Assembly: GCA_947177445.1 (NCBI GenBank)
Contig: CAMWUL010000016.1
Span: 1 to 54,871, forward strand
Length of the DNA: 54,871 nt
Direction of reading: 5' to 3'
From: an uncultured Lachnospiraceae bacterium
Lineage (GTDB): Bacteria > Bacillota > Clostridia > Lachnospirales > Lachnospiraceae
The position numbers and the translations under genes were made by a program. The notes under the pieces are model-generated. The model ran no database searches. It saw only the letters and a program-made list of their open reading frames with translations, and was not told where the DNA came from. Below are positions 15,197 through 24,455 of the stretch, one piece after another; the stretch's first letter is position 1, and the number at the start of each line of letters is the position of its first letter.

Positions 15197-15757
15197 TTAT
15201 TTCAGGTCCAGGCCCTTTAACAGCATGTGGCTGCACAGCATTGCCATTTCTTCGGGTGTCTGGGGATCAGGCTGGTTCAGCCATGTCTCGATCACCCCTA
15301 TGCAGCCGGAGATGGCAAAGGCTTCCCTGTAGGTATGATGGTTGGTACTGTGTGTGTGCATCAGAAATTGGCAGATTCGTTCCTGAACCAGATGTTTTAG
15401 GCGGTTGACAAAAGCCAGGTCGCCATGGGGGCTCATCATGACCCTTGCGGTGTCCTGGTTGCGGTGAAGCAGCAGAAAAATTTCCCGCAGGGTAGCTTCG
15501 GGATCATGCTTATCCGGGGCGCCGGTAAGGGTGCGGTCCAGGATTGCGTTAAATTCCTGGAACAGTTCGTCTTCTATATTTTTCAGCAGGTCATAAATGT
15601 CCGTATAATGGAGGTAGAAGGTTCCTCTGTTAATATCCGCCAGGTCAGACAGTTCTTTTACGGAAATTTCTTTTATATCTTTTTCTTTCATCAGCTGTAT
15701 GAGTCCCCGGGTCAGAAGCGTTCTGGTTCTGCGCACGCGGCGGTCTGTTTTTTCCAT
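15197..15757 (-). CDS. TetR-family transcriptional regulator
   Basis: 186 residues from MEKTDRRVRRTR; GGGAGG six bases upstream supports this start over the in-frame one at 15811. The N-terminal HTH is typical: LIQLMKEKDIKEISVKELSDLADINRGTFYLHYTD. The C-terminal ligand domain (REIFLLLHRNQD, ISGCIGVIETWL) resembles the TetR_C_8/DhaS-like group. It is divergent from the MMPL-GLUG gene and a palindrome lies between them, so it probably represses the transporter and itself. The inducing ligand is unknown. Confidence 0.88.
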   Translation of the reverse strand: MEKTDRRVRRTRTLLTRGLIQLMKEKDIKEISVKELSDLADINRGTFYLHYTDIYDLLKNIEDELFQEFNAILDRTLTGAPDKHDPEATLREIFLLLHRNQDTARVMMSPHGDLAFVNRLKHLVQERICQFLMHTHSTNHHTYREAFAISGCIGVIETWLNQPDPQTPEEMAMLCSHMLLKGLDLK

Positions 15758-15829
15758 GGTTTGCCTCCCTGTTTTGGTGTCATGTATCTTTTCAGTGAAC
15801 TTTCTAAACAATTTCTAAATAATAGACAC

Positions 15830-15846
15830 AACGCTGGCAAAGCGTT
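15830..15846. promoter_or_regulatory. candidate TetR operator
   Basis: AACGCT, GGCAA, AGCGTT is a perfect 6-5-6 inverted repeat in the divergent region. A minus-strand -35-like TTGCCA overlaps it. Position and symmetry fit an operator shared by the TetR gene and the transporter gene. Confidence 0.5.
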
Positions 15847-15877
15847 CATAAATAGACATCTATATAAAGACTGTATA

Positions 15878-15905
15878 TTGCTTTTTGCGGTGCCTTCATT
15901 ATAAT
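15878..15905 (+). promoter_or_regulatory. sigma70-type promoter of the MMPL-GLUG gene
   Basis: TTGCTT, a 16-base spacer and TATAAT. It would start a transcript near 15912, leaving a leader of about 230 bases that contains the 116-bp palindromic repeat. Confidence 0.6.
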
Positions 15906-15965
15906 ATCTTTTGAAAAGAAAATCAACAGAATGTCCAATAAAATACTCTTGTGCGCATAAGCTGT

Positions 15966-16081
15966 GTTGCTATTCACGGCTTCGCCGTTCAAAGCAACAT
16001 GATGCCCAGCGCGTGCTGTCTCGGGTTTTTGTGCAAACAGCGCACAAAAACACCTCGCGGCCCCTGCCCGTGAAAAGTAAC
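15966..16081. repeat. 116-bp MITE-like palindromic repeat, copy A
   Basis: The ends are imperfect inverted repeats (GTTGCTATTCACGG against CCGTGAAAAGTAAC, 12 of 14 complementary). Inside are two hairpins: ACGGC-TTC-GCCGT, and GTTTTTGTGC with GCACAAAAAC around 7 bases. Parts recur in inverse orientation at 30412-30498 (first hairpin module deleted) and 34804-34851 (second module deleted). No coding capacity. It behaves like a non-autonomous or REP-type dispersed element. Confidence 0.7.
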
Positions 16082-16140
16082 TGAGCTGCGGCTTGTGACA
16101 CTCGCGGGTATGAACAGAAGAAACGGGATAATCTGGGGAG

Positions 16141-19100
16141 ATGGAGCAGACAGAAAGTGAGGTTCGAGGGGAAATGGAAAAGGAGAACGGGAAAAAAGAG
16201 AATTCCTTTATGATCCGGCTGGCTACGATGATTGTGGATAAGCGAAAGGGGTTTTATCTGGTATTTATCATGCTGATTCTGTTCAGTATTTTTTCCATGA
16301 ACAGGGTTCAGGTGAATAATGATCTGACCTCGTATCTGCCGGATACCACGGAGACCAGGCAGGGGCTGGATTTGATGGAGAAGCAGTTCATTACATATGG
16401 GACGGCCCGGATCATGGTATGCAGCGTGACACTGGAGGAGGCCTGGCAGCTGGCAGAGCGTCTGGAGGCTATGGACGGGGTCAGTATGCTGGATTTTGAT
16501 GATACCAGGGAGCATTATCATGATATGGAAGCGCTGTTTTCCGTGACCTTTGACGGGGAGGCGGATGACGAGGCGGCGTTGGAGCATCTGAACGGGATGC
16601 TGGAGGCTCTTTCCGGCTATGATGTGTACTATACCTCCGATATCGGCCAGGAGGAAAGGGACGCTTCGGACTTGGACAATGACATGATTATCATTCTGCT
16701 GCTGGCGGGAGTGGTGATTGTCAGCGTGCTGCTGTTTACTTCCACCACCTATGCGGAGATTCCGGTATTTTTGATGACCTTTATCGTGGCGGCCATTTTG
16801 AATAAGGGTACAAATTACTGGTTCGGAACCATCAGCTTTGTGACGGATTCTATCGCGGTGGTGCTGCAGCTTGCGCTGGCGGTGGATTATGCCATTATTC
16901 TTTGTCATCGTTTTATGGAAGAGCATGAGGATAAGGATGCCCGGGAGGCTGTTATCGTGGCGCTGAGCAAGGCTATTCCCGAGATATCCTCCAGCTCTCT
17001 GACTACCGTGTCCGGCATGGTGGCGTTGATGTTCATGCAGTTTCGAATTGGTTATGATATGGGAATTGTTCTCGCAAAGGCCATTGTCATGAGTCTGATT
17101 TCCGTTTTTTTCCTGATGCCTGGTCTGCTTTTGACCTTTGCCAGGGCTATCGATCATTCCCATCACAAAAGCTTTGTTCCGAAAATTACAGCGGTGGGTA
17201 AATTTTGCGTACATACACGGTTTATTATACCGCCCCTGTTTATTCTGGTAGTGGTCGCGGCAGCAGTGTTGTCCGGGAGAACGAATTATGTATATGATAT
17301 GAATACACTGGAGTCCAAGTCCATGAGCGCCAACCGGTTTTCGGTGAGCATGGTCAACCGGGAATTCGGCAAGGTCAATCAGCTGGCAGTTATGGTGCCC
17401 AGGGGAGATTACGAAAAGGAGGGGCAGGCTCTTAAGGCGCTGGAGGCTATGGAGGAGGTGGATTCCGTCATGGGGCTGGCCAACATTGAGGCTATGGACG
17501 GCTATATTCTTACCCAGCAGCTTACGCCCCGGGAGTTTTCGGAGCTTGTGGATCTGGACATTGAGGTGGCTGATCTGCTCTATACGGCTTATGCGGTGGG
17601 TGACAGCAATTATGGAGCCCTGGTCAGCGGCGTCAGCCAATACAAGGTTCCCCTGATTGATATGTTCTTGTTTATTTATGATCAGAAGGAAAAGGGAAAT
17701 ATTACCCTGGAGGATGAGCTGGAGGAGACCTTGTCGGACGCTTATTCTCAGATCAGCATTGCCAGGGATCAGCTGCAGGGGGAGGATTACAGCCGTTTTG
17801 TGCTGGAGCTTTCCGTTCCGGCGGAAGGTCAGGAGACCTATGCTGTTCTGGAGCGGGTCCGGGATCGGGTGGCCAGGTTTTATGACAGGGAACAGATTTT
17901 GCTGGCGGGAAATTCCACCAGCAACAGGGATCTAAGCGATTCCTTCGGCATGGACAATACTATAATTACGGTGCTGACAGCCCTTTTTGTAATGATCATA
18001 TTGCTTTTTACCTTCCAGTCAGCGGGGCTTCCGGTGCTTTTGGTGCTGACGATTCAGGGCAGTATCTGGATGAATTTCTCCCTGCCCTATCTGCTGGATG
18101 AGCCGGTATTTTTCCTGGGATATCTGGTGGTGTCCGCCATTCAGATGGGAGCCACCATAGATTATGCCATTGTAATTACGAGCCGTTATATGGATTTGAA
18201 GACTTATATGCCCATTAAGGAGGCCATTGTAGAGACCCTGAATCAGGCGTTTCCCACCATTGTAACCAGTGGCTCCATGCTGGTGGCCGCGGGCTTCATC
18301 ATCAGCAATGTTTCTTCCAATGCAGTGGTGGCGGCCATAGGGCTGGCGCTGGGAAGGGGGACCCTGACTTCCATAGCCCTGGTTTTGCTGGTATTGCCTC
18401 AGACGCTGCTGATCGGGGACATTATTATAGAAAAAACGGCCTTCACCCTGAAGCGGGATATGGCGAAGCCGCTGCCCACAGGAGGCCGGATCCGCATGTC
18501 AGGCCATATCAAAGGCTTTGTGAACGGGGTGATCGAGGGCGAGTTTACCGGAGTCATCGACGGCGAGATGGGTGCGGTGGTACGGGCCAGGGATACGGTG
18601 GAGTATCTGGACCAGTTCCGCCAGGAGGGAACGACAGTTCCTGTTTTGGAAACGAAGATGGAGGAAGGCAGTTTGAAGGACAAGGAAGAGACTCAGGAAA
18701 CATCAGAAGATATCACAGAAGCAGAGAAGACTCATGAAGAAGCGGCAAAGAGCGTAAAAAAATTATATTCGGTCCTTATCCTCCTGTGTGCGGCAGGCCT
18801 GCTTTCCCGGCCTATGCCCGTTCAGGCGGCGGAGGGGCAGACCTATGGTCAATATATTGCCGGGGCGGAGGCAGAGGGAATTCCCCAGGAGGAGAGCGGG
18901 TATACGCTGATCTGCATTTCCACGGAGCAGGAGCTGGCACAGCTGGCGGAAAACTGCAGGCTGGATGGCTGGTCCCGGGATAAATATGTAAAGCTGGAGG
19001 CGGATATTATTCTGCAGGAATACAGGAGCATTTCCATTCCCAGCTTTGGCGGGATTTTTGACGGAGGAGGACATCGGATTCAGGGCCTGGAGCTGGCAGC

Positions 19101-21873
19101 GCCGGGATCCCGGACAGGGCTTTTCCGGTATATTCAGGAAAGCGGCATAGTCAGAAATCTGAAGGTGGAGGGCAGTGTGAGCCCGGAGGGAAGCGCCAGC
19201 CAGGCGGGTCTTCTGGCAGGAGTTAATTATGGAAGGATATGGGCCTGTGAGGTTTCCGGAAGTGTATCCGGGGAAGACGAAATCGGAGGTGTGGCCGGTG
19301 TCAACGAGAAAACAGGAGAGATTCGGCAGTGCAAGTCCGATGCCCTGGTGACAGGAGTTCATTTTACGGGAGGAATCTGCGGCGTAAATCGGGGAATTTT
19401 AAACAATTGCAGCAATGGGGGAGCGGTGAATACCTACAGTGAGGAGGTATTCTATGATCTGGAGGATCTGACCATGGAGCGGCTGGAGGATCTGAACAGT
19501 GCTTCCAATGTGGCAGTGCATACCGATACCGGCGGCATTGCAGGCTATTCTGAGGGGAAGATATATTATTGCACCAATTCCGGAACAGTGGGCTATCAGC
19601 ACGTGGGCTATAATGTGGGGGGTATTACGGGCAGACTTCACCAGGGCTATGTGCAGAGCTGCACCAATTCGGGCCATGTGCTGGGACGAAAGGATGTAGG
19701 CGGGATCGCCGGTCAGATGGAACCGTTTCTGGAGATTCAGTACCTGAACGATAAGCTGGACGAGATTGACAGGGAATCGGAGAAGCTGATCGGATTGCTG
19801 GAAGAGACTCACAATGATCTGAACCACTACGGAAGTCAGGCCACATCCTGCGCCAGGTCTGTGACGGCCAGCCTGAAAAGAGTATCTCAGGCCTCCGGCA
19901 GCCTTACATCCACGGTACATGAGCTGTGGTATATTTATAATCAGGAGCTGACGGGTATTACGGATGATTTAAAGCGGCTGAACACTGAGCTGGAGGAGCA
20001 GAGCAAGGCGGATCAAAATTCGGGAAATCAGGGGCAGACGGATCCGTTAGACACAGAAAAAAGGGATTTGCCTCTGAGAGACCTGACTGTAAGCGGAGGG
20101 GATGTGATAGGCGGGCTGGATCCGGGGGATATCACCATCGGGCTGCCTGACAGCATGGAGGGGTACCTGGCGGCTTTGCGCAGATTTGGCGACAGCGCAG
20201 GCGTTCATCTTACCAATGTGACCAATGCCTCCCGGGACAGGAATGACACGATCACCAATAATCTGAACATTTTAGATGAGGGATTACAGGCGGCCTGCAG
20301 CGATCTGGACCGGCTGGCGGAGGTGCTGGAGCAGGGAACCGGTCAGGTGGGAGAGGACACGGATGCGGTGATCGCCCAGATAAGAGTGCTTCGAAAATCC
20401 ATGAATGAATTGAGGAACGATTTGTTCCGGTATGAAGGAATCTCCATAGAGGATACCTCCGATGAGGCCGCGGGCGGTGATATGGATCACCTGGGGGCGG
20501 AGCAGGAGGCATATTACGATACCTCTTCTTTTCAGCAGGGAAAGGTGACGCTGTGTATCAATCAGGGAAGTGTGGAAGCGGATGCCAATGTGGGAGGGAT
20601 CGTAGGGCAGATTTCCACAGAGCTGGATTTTGATCCGGAGGATGATGTGGATATTACAGGGGAGAGGAGCTTTGACGTGGAGCAGACCGTCAAGGCAGTG
20701 GTCAGGGAAAGCCGTAATCTGGGGAATGTGACAGGCAAAAAGGATCATGTGGGAGGCATCGTAGGAAAGGCGGATCATGGAGCGGTGATTTCCTGTGAGT
20801 CCTACGGAAATGTGGCCAGTACGGGCGGAAGCTATGTGGGAGGTATCGTCGGATCCTCGCGCTATTGTATCAGGAGCTGTTATTTTCTGGGAAGTCTGTC
20901 CGGGAAAAATTATGTGGGCGGAATCGCCGGAAGGGGAAGCGATATCCTTTACAGCTATGCGTATCCCTCCATAGAACTTACGGGAGAGTGTGCGGGAGCC
21001 GTGGCGGGAATGCTGGAGGAGGAAGGGTTTCTGTATGGAAACTATTATGTGGAGGGAAGTGTTCCCGGTGTGGATTTCATCGGCTATGCAGGCGGGGCGC
21101 AGCCCCTTCCCTACGAAGAGCTCTGCAGCAGGGAAGGTGTTCCCGCAGCCTTCCGGGAGTTTAAGGTGGTCTTTGTGGCGCAGGGGCGGGAGCTGGCATC
21201 CTTTGCCTGCGGCTATGGAGATTCGCTGGATGAGTCCCTGATTCCGGGGATTCCGGAGAAGGAAGGCTTTTACGGAGTATGGCCGGAATTTGATTATGGC
21301 TTTATCACAGGGAGCCGGGTGCTGGAGGCACAATACGAGCCCTGGATATCCTCTCTGGACAGCCAGGAGAAAAATGAGGAGGGCAGGCCCCGGGTTCTGG
21401 TACAGGGACAGTTTCTGCCGGGAGCGCGTCTGGTTTTGACGGATCGGCAGGAGGGCACCCAGATCTCGGTGGCCTATGAAACGGCGGAAAATAATTCAAC
21501 AGAAAATCAAATAACGGATAAGGAACCGTCCAGGCAGGAGGGACAATATACGGGTTCCCTGGTGGTAAGGGTATTCAGCGAGGATCCGGAAAATACGTTG
21601 GTGGAGATTCTTGACCATGGTGCATACAGGCCGGCGGAAACCTCTGTTATAGGCAGTTATCTGGAGTTTTCCATGGAGGAGAGCGGAATTTTCCGGTTGA
21701 CGGCAGCTTCGGATGACAGTAAACTGGAAGTGTTTATGATAATCGGCGGAGCAGGAGCCATCGTAATGATAGTGCTGATTGCGGTAAGGCTGTGCCAAAA
21801 GCACAGGAAAAAGAAATTACAGGCAGCTCATTCCGAAAATAAGCGAAAGGCAGGCACTAATGATTCAATATAA
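16141..21873 (+). CDS. MMPL/RND-family transporter fused to an extracellular GLUG-repeat domain
   Basis: 1,910 residues. Residues ~30-780 are an MMPL (RND-type) exporter: one membrane helix, an extracellular loop (NNDLTSYLPDTTETRQG), five helices with LALAVDYAIILCHRF, and the whole plan repeated, with MGATIDYAIVITSRY. A charged linker follows (~800-870). Residues ~876-898 look like an internal signal or membrane segment (YSVLILLCAAGLL to PVQAAEG). After it come GLUG beta-helix repeats (GGIAGYSEGKIYYCTNSGTV and kin), interrupted by a coiled coil at ~1200-1433. A final membrane helix (~1866-1885) and Lys-rich tail end the protein. The ATG has GGGGAG directly adjacent; ATG 16174 is an alternative start. 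Its stop overlaps the next gene. The fused part probably projects from the cell surface. Confidence 0.85.
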   Translation: MEQTESEVRGEMEKENGKKENSFMIRLATMIVDKRKGFYLVFIMLILFSIFSMNRVQVNNDLTSYLPDTTETRQGLDLMEKQFITYGTARIMVCSVTLEEAWQLAERLEAMDGVSMLDFDDTREHYHDMEALFSVTFDGEADDEAALEHLNGMLEALSGYDVYYTSDIGQEERDASDLDNDMIIILLLAGVVIVSVLLFTSTTYAEIPVFLMTFIVAAILNKGTNYWFGTISFVTDSIAVVLQLALAVDYAIILCHRFMEEHEDKDAREAVIVALSKAIPEISSSSLTTVSGMVALMFMQFRIGYDMGIVLAKAIVMSLISVFFLMPGLLLTFARAIDHSHHKSFVPKITAVGKFCVHTRFIIPPLFILVVVAAAVLSGRTNYVYDMNTLESKSMSANRFSVSMVNREFGKVNQLAVMVPRGDYEKEGQALKALEAMEEVDSVMGLANIEAMDGYILTQQLTPREFSELVDLDIEVADLLYTAYAVGDSNYGALVSGVSQYKVPLIDMFLFIYDQKEKGNITLEDELEETLSDAYSQISIARDQLQGEDYSRFVLELSVPAEGQETYAVLERVRDRVARFYDREQILLAGNSTSNRDLSDSFGMDNTIITVLTALFVMIILLFTFQSAGLPVLLVLTIQGSIWMNFSLPYLLDEPVFFLGYLVVSAIQMGATIDYAIVITSRYMDLKTYMPIKEAIVETLNQAFPTIVTSGSMLVAAGFIISNVSSNAVVAAIGLALGRGTLTSIALVLLVLPQTLLIGDIIIEKTAFTLKRDMAKPLPTGGRIRMSGHIKGFVNGVIEGEFTGVIDGEMGAVVRARDTVEYLDQFRQEGTTVPVLETKMEEGSLKDKEETQETSEDITEAEKTHEEAAKSVKKLYSVLILLCAAGLLSRPMPVQAAEGQTYGQYIAGAEAEGIPQEESGYTLICISTEQELAQLAENCRLDGWSRDKYVKLEADIILQEYRSISIPSFGGIFDGGGHRIQGLELAAPGSRTGLFRYIQESGIVRNLKVEGSVSPEGSASQAGLLAGVNYGRIWACEVSGSVSGEDEIGGVAGVNEKTGEIRQCKSDALVTGVHFTGGICGVNRGILNNCSNGGAVNTYSEEVFYDLEDLTMERLEDLNSASNVAVHTDTGGIAGYSEGKIYYCTNSGTVGYQHVGYNVGGITGRLHQGYVQSCTNSGHVLGRKDVGGIAGQMEPFLEIQYLNDKLDEIDRESEKLIGLLEETHNDLNHYGSQATSCARSVTASLKRVSQASGSLTSTVHELWYIYNQELTGITDDLKRLNTELEEQSKADQNSGNQGQTDPLDTEKRDLPLRDLTVSGGDVIGGLDPGDITIGLPDSMEGYLAALRRFGDSAGVHLTNVTNASRDRNDTITNNLNILDEGLQAACSDLDRLAEVLEQGTGQVGEDTDAVIAQIRVLRKSMNELRNDLFRYEGISIEDTSDEAAGGDMDHLGAEQEAYYDTSSFQQGKVTLCINQGSVEADANVGGIVGQISTELDFDPEDDVDITGERSFDVEQTVKAVVRESRNLGNVTGKKDHVGGIVGKADHGAVISCESYGNVASTGGSYVGGIVGSSRYCIRSCYFLGSLSGKNYVGGIAGRGSDILYSYAYPSIELTGECAGAVAGMLEEEGFLYGNYYVEGSVPGVDFIGYAGGAQPLPYEELCSREGVPAAFREFKVVFVAQGRELASFACGYGDSLDESLIPGIPEKEGFYGVWPEFDYGFITGSRVLEAQYEPWISSLDSQEKNEEGRPRVLVQGQFLPGARLVLTDRQEGTQISVAYETAENNSTENQITDKEPSRQEGQYTGSLVVRVFSEDPENTLVEILDHGAYRPAETSVIGSYLEFSMEESGIFRLTAASDDSKLEVFMIIGGAGAIVMIVLIAVRLCQKHRKKKLQAAHSENKRKAGTNDSI

Positions 21874-23290
21874 AAAATTGTGTGATTGGGAGATCAACAG
21901 GGATTTATTTGGGCAGTTTATCCGGCGCCAGGTTGTGGAAAAGTGTTATCGATGGGAGAAGGATCACTGGGAAATCCGCCAGGATCCCTTTATTGACGAT
22001 TGGTCGGAGGAGGATTATCAGGTATTGATCCGGTGTCTGAAAAATACGGTGTCTACAGGAGGACTTGTGCAGGGGGCTTTTTGCGACGGCGTTCTGAAGG
22101 GGTTTGCGTCGGTGGAGGCAGAATTTTTGGACGAGGAGCGCAGGTATCTGGATCTTACCAGCCTTCATGTGTCCGCGGACGCCCGCCGGACGGGAATGGG
22201 AAGGCGGCTTTTTTTCACAGCGGCGCAGTGGGCCGGGGAAAACGGGGCGGAAAAGCTTTATATTTCCGCCCATTCCGCCGTGGAAAGCCAGGCTTTTTAC
22301 CGATCCATAGGGTGCGTGGATGCTCTGTGGCGCTGTCAAAGACATGTAGAGCAGGAGCCCTGTGACTGCCAGCTGGAGTATGTGATTTCCATGCCGGAGG
22401 GGAAGCCCCATCCAGAAACAGCCGGCGTGAAAGGGAAGCCCCATCCAGAAACAGCCGGCGTGAAAGGGAAGCCCCAGCCGGAAGCATCCGGAGTGAAAGA
22501 GGAGTCTCTGCCGGAAGCAGCCGCCCCGGATGGAAGGTCCGTGTCCCGGATTCTGGAGGGGTGTGTGGACAGTGTGGAATCGGCGGTCACCGCCTGGGGG
22601 GCGGGGGCGGACAGGCTGGAGCTGTGTGCGAATCTGATGATCGGAGGTACCACACCTTCGCTTGCCGCTTTTCGTCAGGTCAAGAGATTATGCCGCATAC
22701 CGGTGCATGTGCTGATCCGCCCCAGGCCGGGAGATTTTTGCTATACTGAGCAGGAATTTGCCCTGATCCGGGAGGAGATAAGCATTTTTCGGAAAGAGGG
22801 GGCGGACGGGATTGTTATCGGTATCCTGAAGCCGGACGGCAGACTGGATCTGGAGCGCATGAAGCTTTTGACGGAGGATGCGGGCAGTATGTCCGTGACG
22901 CTGCACAGGGCCTTCGACATGTGCGCGGATCCTTATGAGGCTCTGGAGCAGGCGGCGGCGCTGGGGATTCACACCATTCTCACCTCCGGGGGCCGGGCAA
23001 ATTGTATAGAGGGAATTTCGTGTCTGAGGGATCTTACGGCGCAGGCCGCCGGGCGGATCAGGATCATGGCGGGAGGAGGAGTGGATGCCTCCGTGATCCT
23101 AAGGCTGTTTCGGGAAGCGGGTGTCCGGGATTTTCATATGTCGGGAAAGATGATCTGCCAAAGCCCCATGACCTACCGCAGGGGGGATGTTCACATGGGG
23201 GCGGAGGCCTTCGGCGAATATGAGCTCTGGCGGGCTGACGGAGAAAGGTTCCGGGAGGCGGCGCGGGTTTTGCGAATGGCGCAGGTGTGA
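21860..23290 (+). CDS. GNAT acetyltransferase fused to a CutC-like domain
   Basis: 476 residues. Residues 1-165 are a GNAT N-acetyltransferase: LDLTSLHVSADARRTGMGRRLF carries the acetyl-CoA-binding R-x-x-G-x-G/A loop, and AVESQAFYRSIGC is the usual last motif. Residues ~230-470 are a CutC-type TIM barrel (EGCVDSVESAVTAWGAGADR, then LELCAN, IGGTTPSLA, HVLIRPRPGDFCY, VTLHRAFDM, TSGGR, IMAGGG). CutC was named for copper homeostasis, but its reaction is uncertain. The linker is a tandem repeat of GKPHPETAGVK. The start lies 14 bases inside the transporter gene, so the two are translationally coupled. Confidence 0.9.
   Translation: MIQYKKLCDWEINRDLFGQFIRRQVVEKCYRWEKDHWEIRQDPFIDDWSEEDYQVLIRCLKNTVSTGGLVQGAFCDGVLKGFASVEAEFLDEERRYLDLTSLHVSADARRTGMGRRLFFTAAQWAGENGAEKLYISAHSAVESQAFYRSIGCVDALWRCQRHVEQEPCDCQLEYVISMPEGKPHPETAGVKGKPHPETAGVKGKPQPEASGVKEESLPEAAAPDGRSVSRILEGCVDSVESAVTAWGAGADRLELCANLMIGGTTPSLAAFRQVKRLCRIPVHVLIRPRPGDFCYTEQEFALIREEISIFRKEGADGIVIGILKPDGRLDLERMKLLTEDAGSMSVTLHRAFDMCADPYEALEQAAALGIHTILTSGGRANCIEGISCLRDLTAQAAGRIRIMAGGGVDASVILRLFREAGVRDFHMSGKMICQSPMTYRRGDVHMGAEAFGEYELWRADGERFREAARVLRMAQV
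22400..22498 (+). repeat. 33-bp minisatellite in the GNAT-CutC linker
   Basis: Three 33-base units begin at 22400, 22433 and 22466. The first two are identical and the third is diverged (KPQPEASGVK). A fourth, degraded unit follows. In-frame unit gain or loss would change only the length of the interdomain linker. Confidence 0.9.
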
Positions 23291-23336
23291 ACAATAACGG
23301 TTTTGGATGGACTGCCTGGCACTCCCCGGAAGCCTA

Positions 23337-23365
23337 TTGCATTTTGTCCTTTCGCGTGATATTAT
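23337..23365 (+). promoter_or_regulatory. promoter of ptb-buk
   Basis: TTGCAT, a 17-base spacer and TATTAT, 46 bases before the ptb ATG. A good sigma70-type match placed directly upstream of the operon. Confidence 0.65.
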
Positions 23366-23410
23366 TTTAACGATAAGAAAGCCCCGCAGGGACAGAAAGG
23401 AAGAAAGGAA

Positions 23411-24343
23411 ATGAAACAGAGTTTTGACCATATTGTAGAAGCGGTCAAGGAGTGCGGTAAAAAGACAGTGGCGGTGTCTGTGGCTCAGGATTCCGCAGTG
23501 CTGGAGGCAGTGAAGGCGGCAAAGGAAAGAGGCATCGCGGATGCCATTCTGGTGGGCGATGAGGCAAAGATCAGGGAGATCGCAGCTTCCATCGGCATGG
23601 AGCTGGAGGGTTTTGAAATTATTGACGAGCCGGATGTGATCCAGGCGTCTTTAAAGGCTGTGAAGCTTGCCCATGAGGGGAAAGCTGACATGTATATGAA
23701 GGGTCTGATTGATACAAAGAATTTCCTGAAGAGCGTACTGGACAAGGAAGTGGGTCTGCGTACAGGCAAGCCGCTTTCCCATGTGTGCGTGTTTGAGATC
23801 CCCGGTATCGACAGACTTTTGTTTTTGACGGATGTGGCTTTTATGACCTATCCTACTCTGGAGGATAAGGTACATATTATAGAGAATACCCTGCCTGTGT
23901 GCAAAGCCTGCGGCATTGAGACGCCCAAGGTGGCTCCTCTGGCGGCAGTGGAGGTGGTGAATCCCAAGATGCCTGCCACGGTGGAGGCGGCGGAGCTGAC
24001 AAAAATGTGTGAGGAAGGGCAGATCACCGGCTGTATTATTGACGGTCCTCTTTCTCTGGATCTGGCCATCGATGCGGAGGCGGCAAAGCATAAGGGTGCT
24101 ACGGACAGGAAAATCCAGGGAGATGCGGATGTGCTTCTGTTCCCGGATATCCATGCGGGCAATCTGGTATACAAGGCTATTGTACATATGGTAAAGGTGA
24201 AAAACGGATGCATCCTCACCGGTACCAAGGTGCCTGTGATTCTGACCAGCCGTTCCGATACTTTTGAGACCAAGGTGAATTCCATTGCCCTGGCGGCGGT
24301 AGTGGCTGAGGAGATGAAGAAGCAGGCCGGTCATGCTGAATGA
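23411..24343 (+). CDS. ptb: phosphate butyryltransferase
   Basis: 310 residues, the usual family length. It exchanges CoA for phosphate on butyryl-CoA (or branched-chain acyl-CoA), giving the acyl-phosphate used by the kinase encoded next. Family hallmarks include [65 protein letters not shown] and [26 protein letters not shown] precedes the ATG. With buk it forms an operon that conserves energy as ATP at the end of butyrate or branched-chain acid formation. Confidence 0.93.
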   Translation: MKQSFDHIVEAVKECGKKTVAVSVAQDSAVLEAVKAAKERGIADAILVGDEAKIREIAASIGMELEGFEIIDEPDVIQASLKAVKLAHEGKADMYMKGLIDTKNFLKSVLDKEVGLRTGKPLSHVCVFEIPGIDRLLFLTDVAFMTYPTLEDKVHIIENTLPVCKACGIETPKVAPLAAVEVVNPKMPATVEAAELTKMCEEGQITGCIIDGPLSLDLAIDAEAAKHKGATDRKIQGDADVLLFPDIHAGNLVYKAIVHMVKVKNGCILTGTKVPVILTSRSDTFETKVNSIALAAVVAEEMKKQAGHAE

Positions 24344-24455
24344 AGTTCTGGATTTGGCTGCGGATCTGGCCATGGATGCGGCTTCCATAAAATTGGACGA
24401 GATATGGAATAACAAATTGGAAAAGCTAATAGAAAGAATCAGGAGGAAACAGGTA

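Noticed and set aside
15970..17640. A 556-codon open frame on the minus strand across the start of the MMPL gene
   Set aside because: It is a shadow of the GC-rich MMPL coding frame: low-complexity His/Gln-rich translation, no ribosome-binding site and no domain, while the plus frame has clear RND motifs.
24333..24455. A 41-codon N-terminal extension of butyrate kinase
   Set aside because: The family starts at [11 protein letters not shown], where an AGGAGG site is well placed. The extension overlaps ptb and has no ribosome-binding site of its own.
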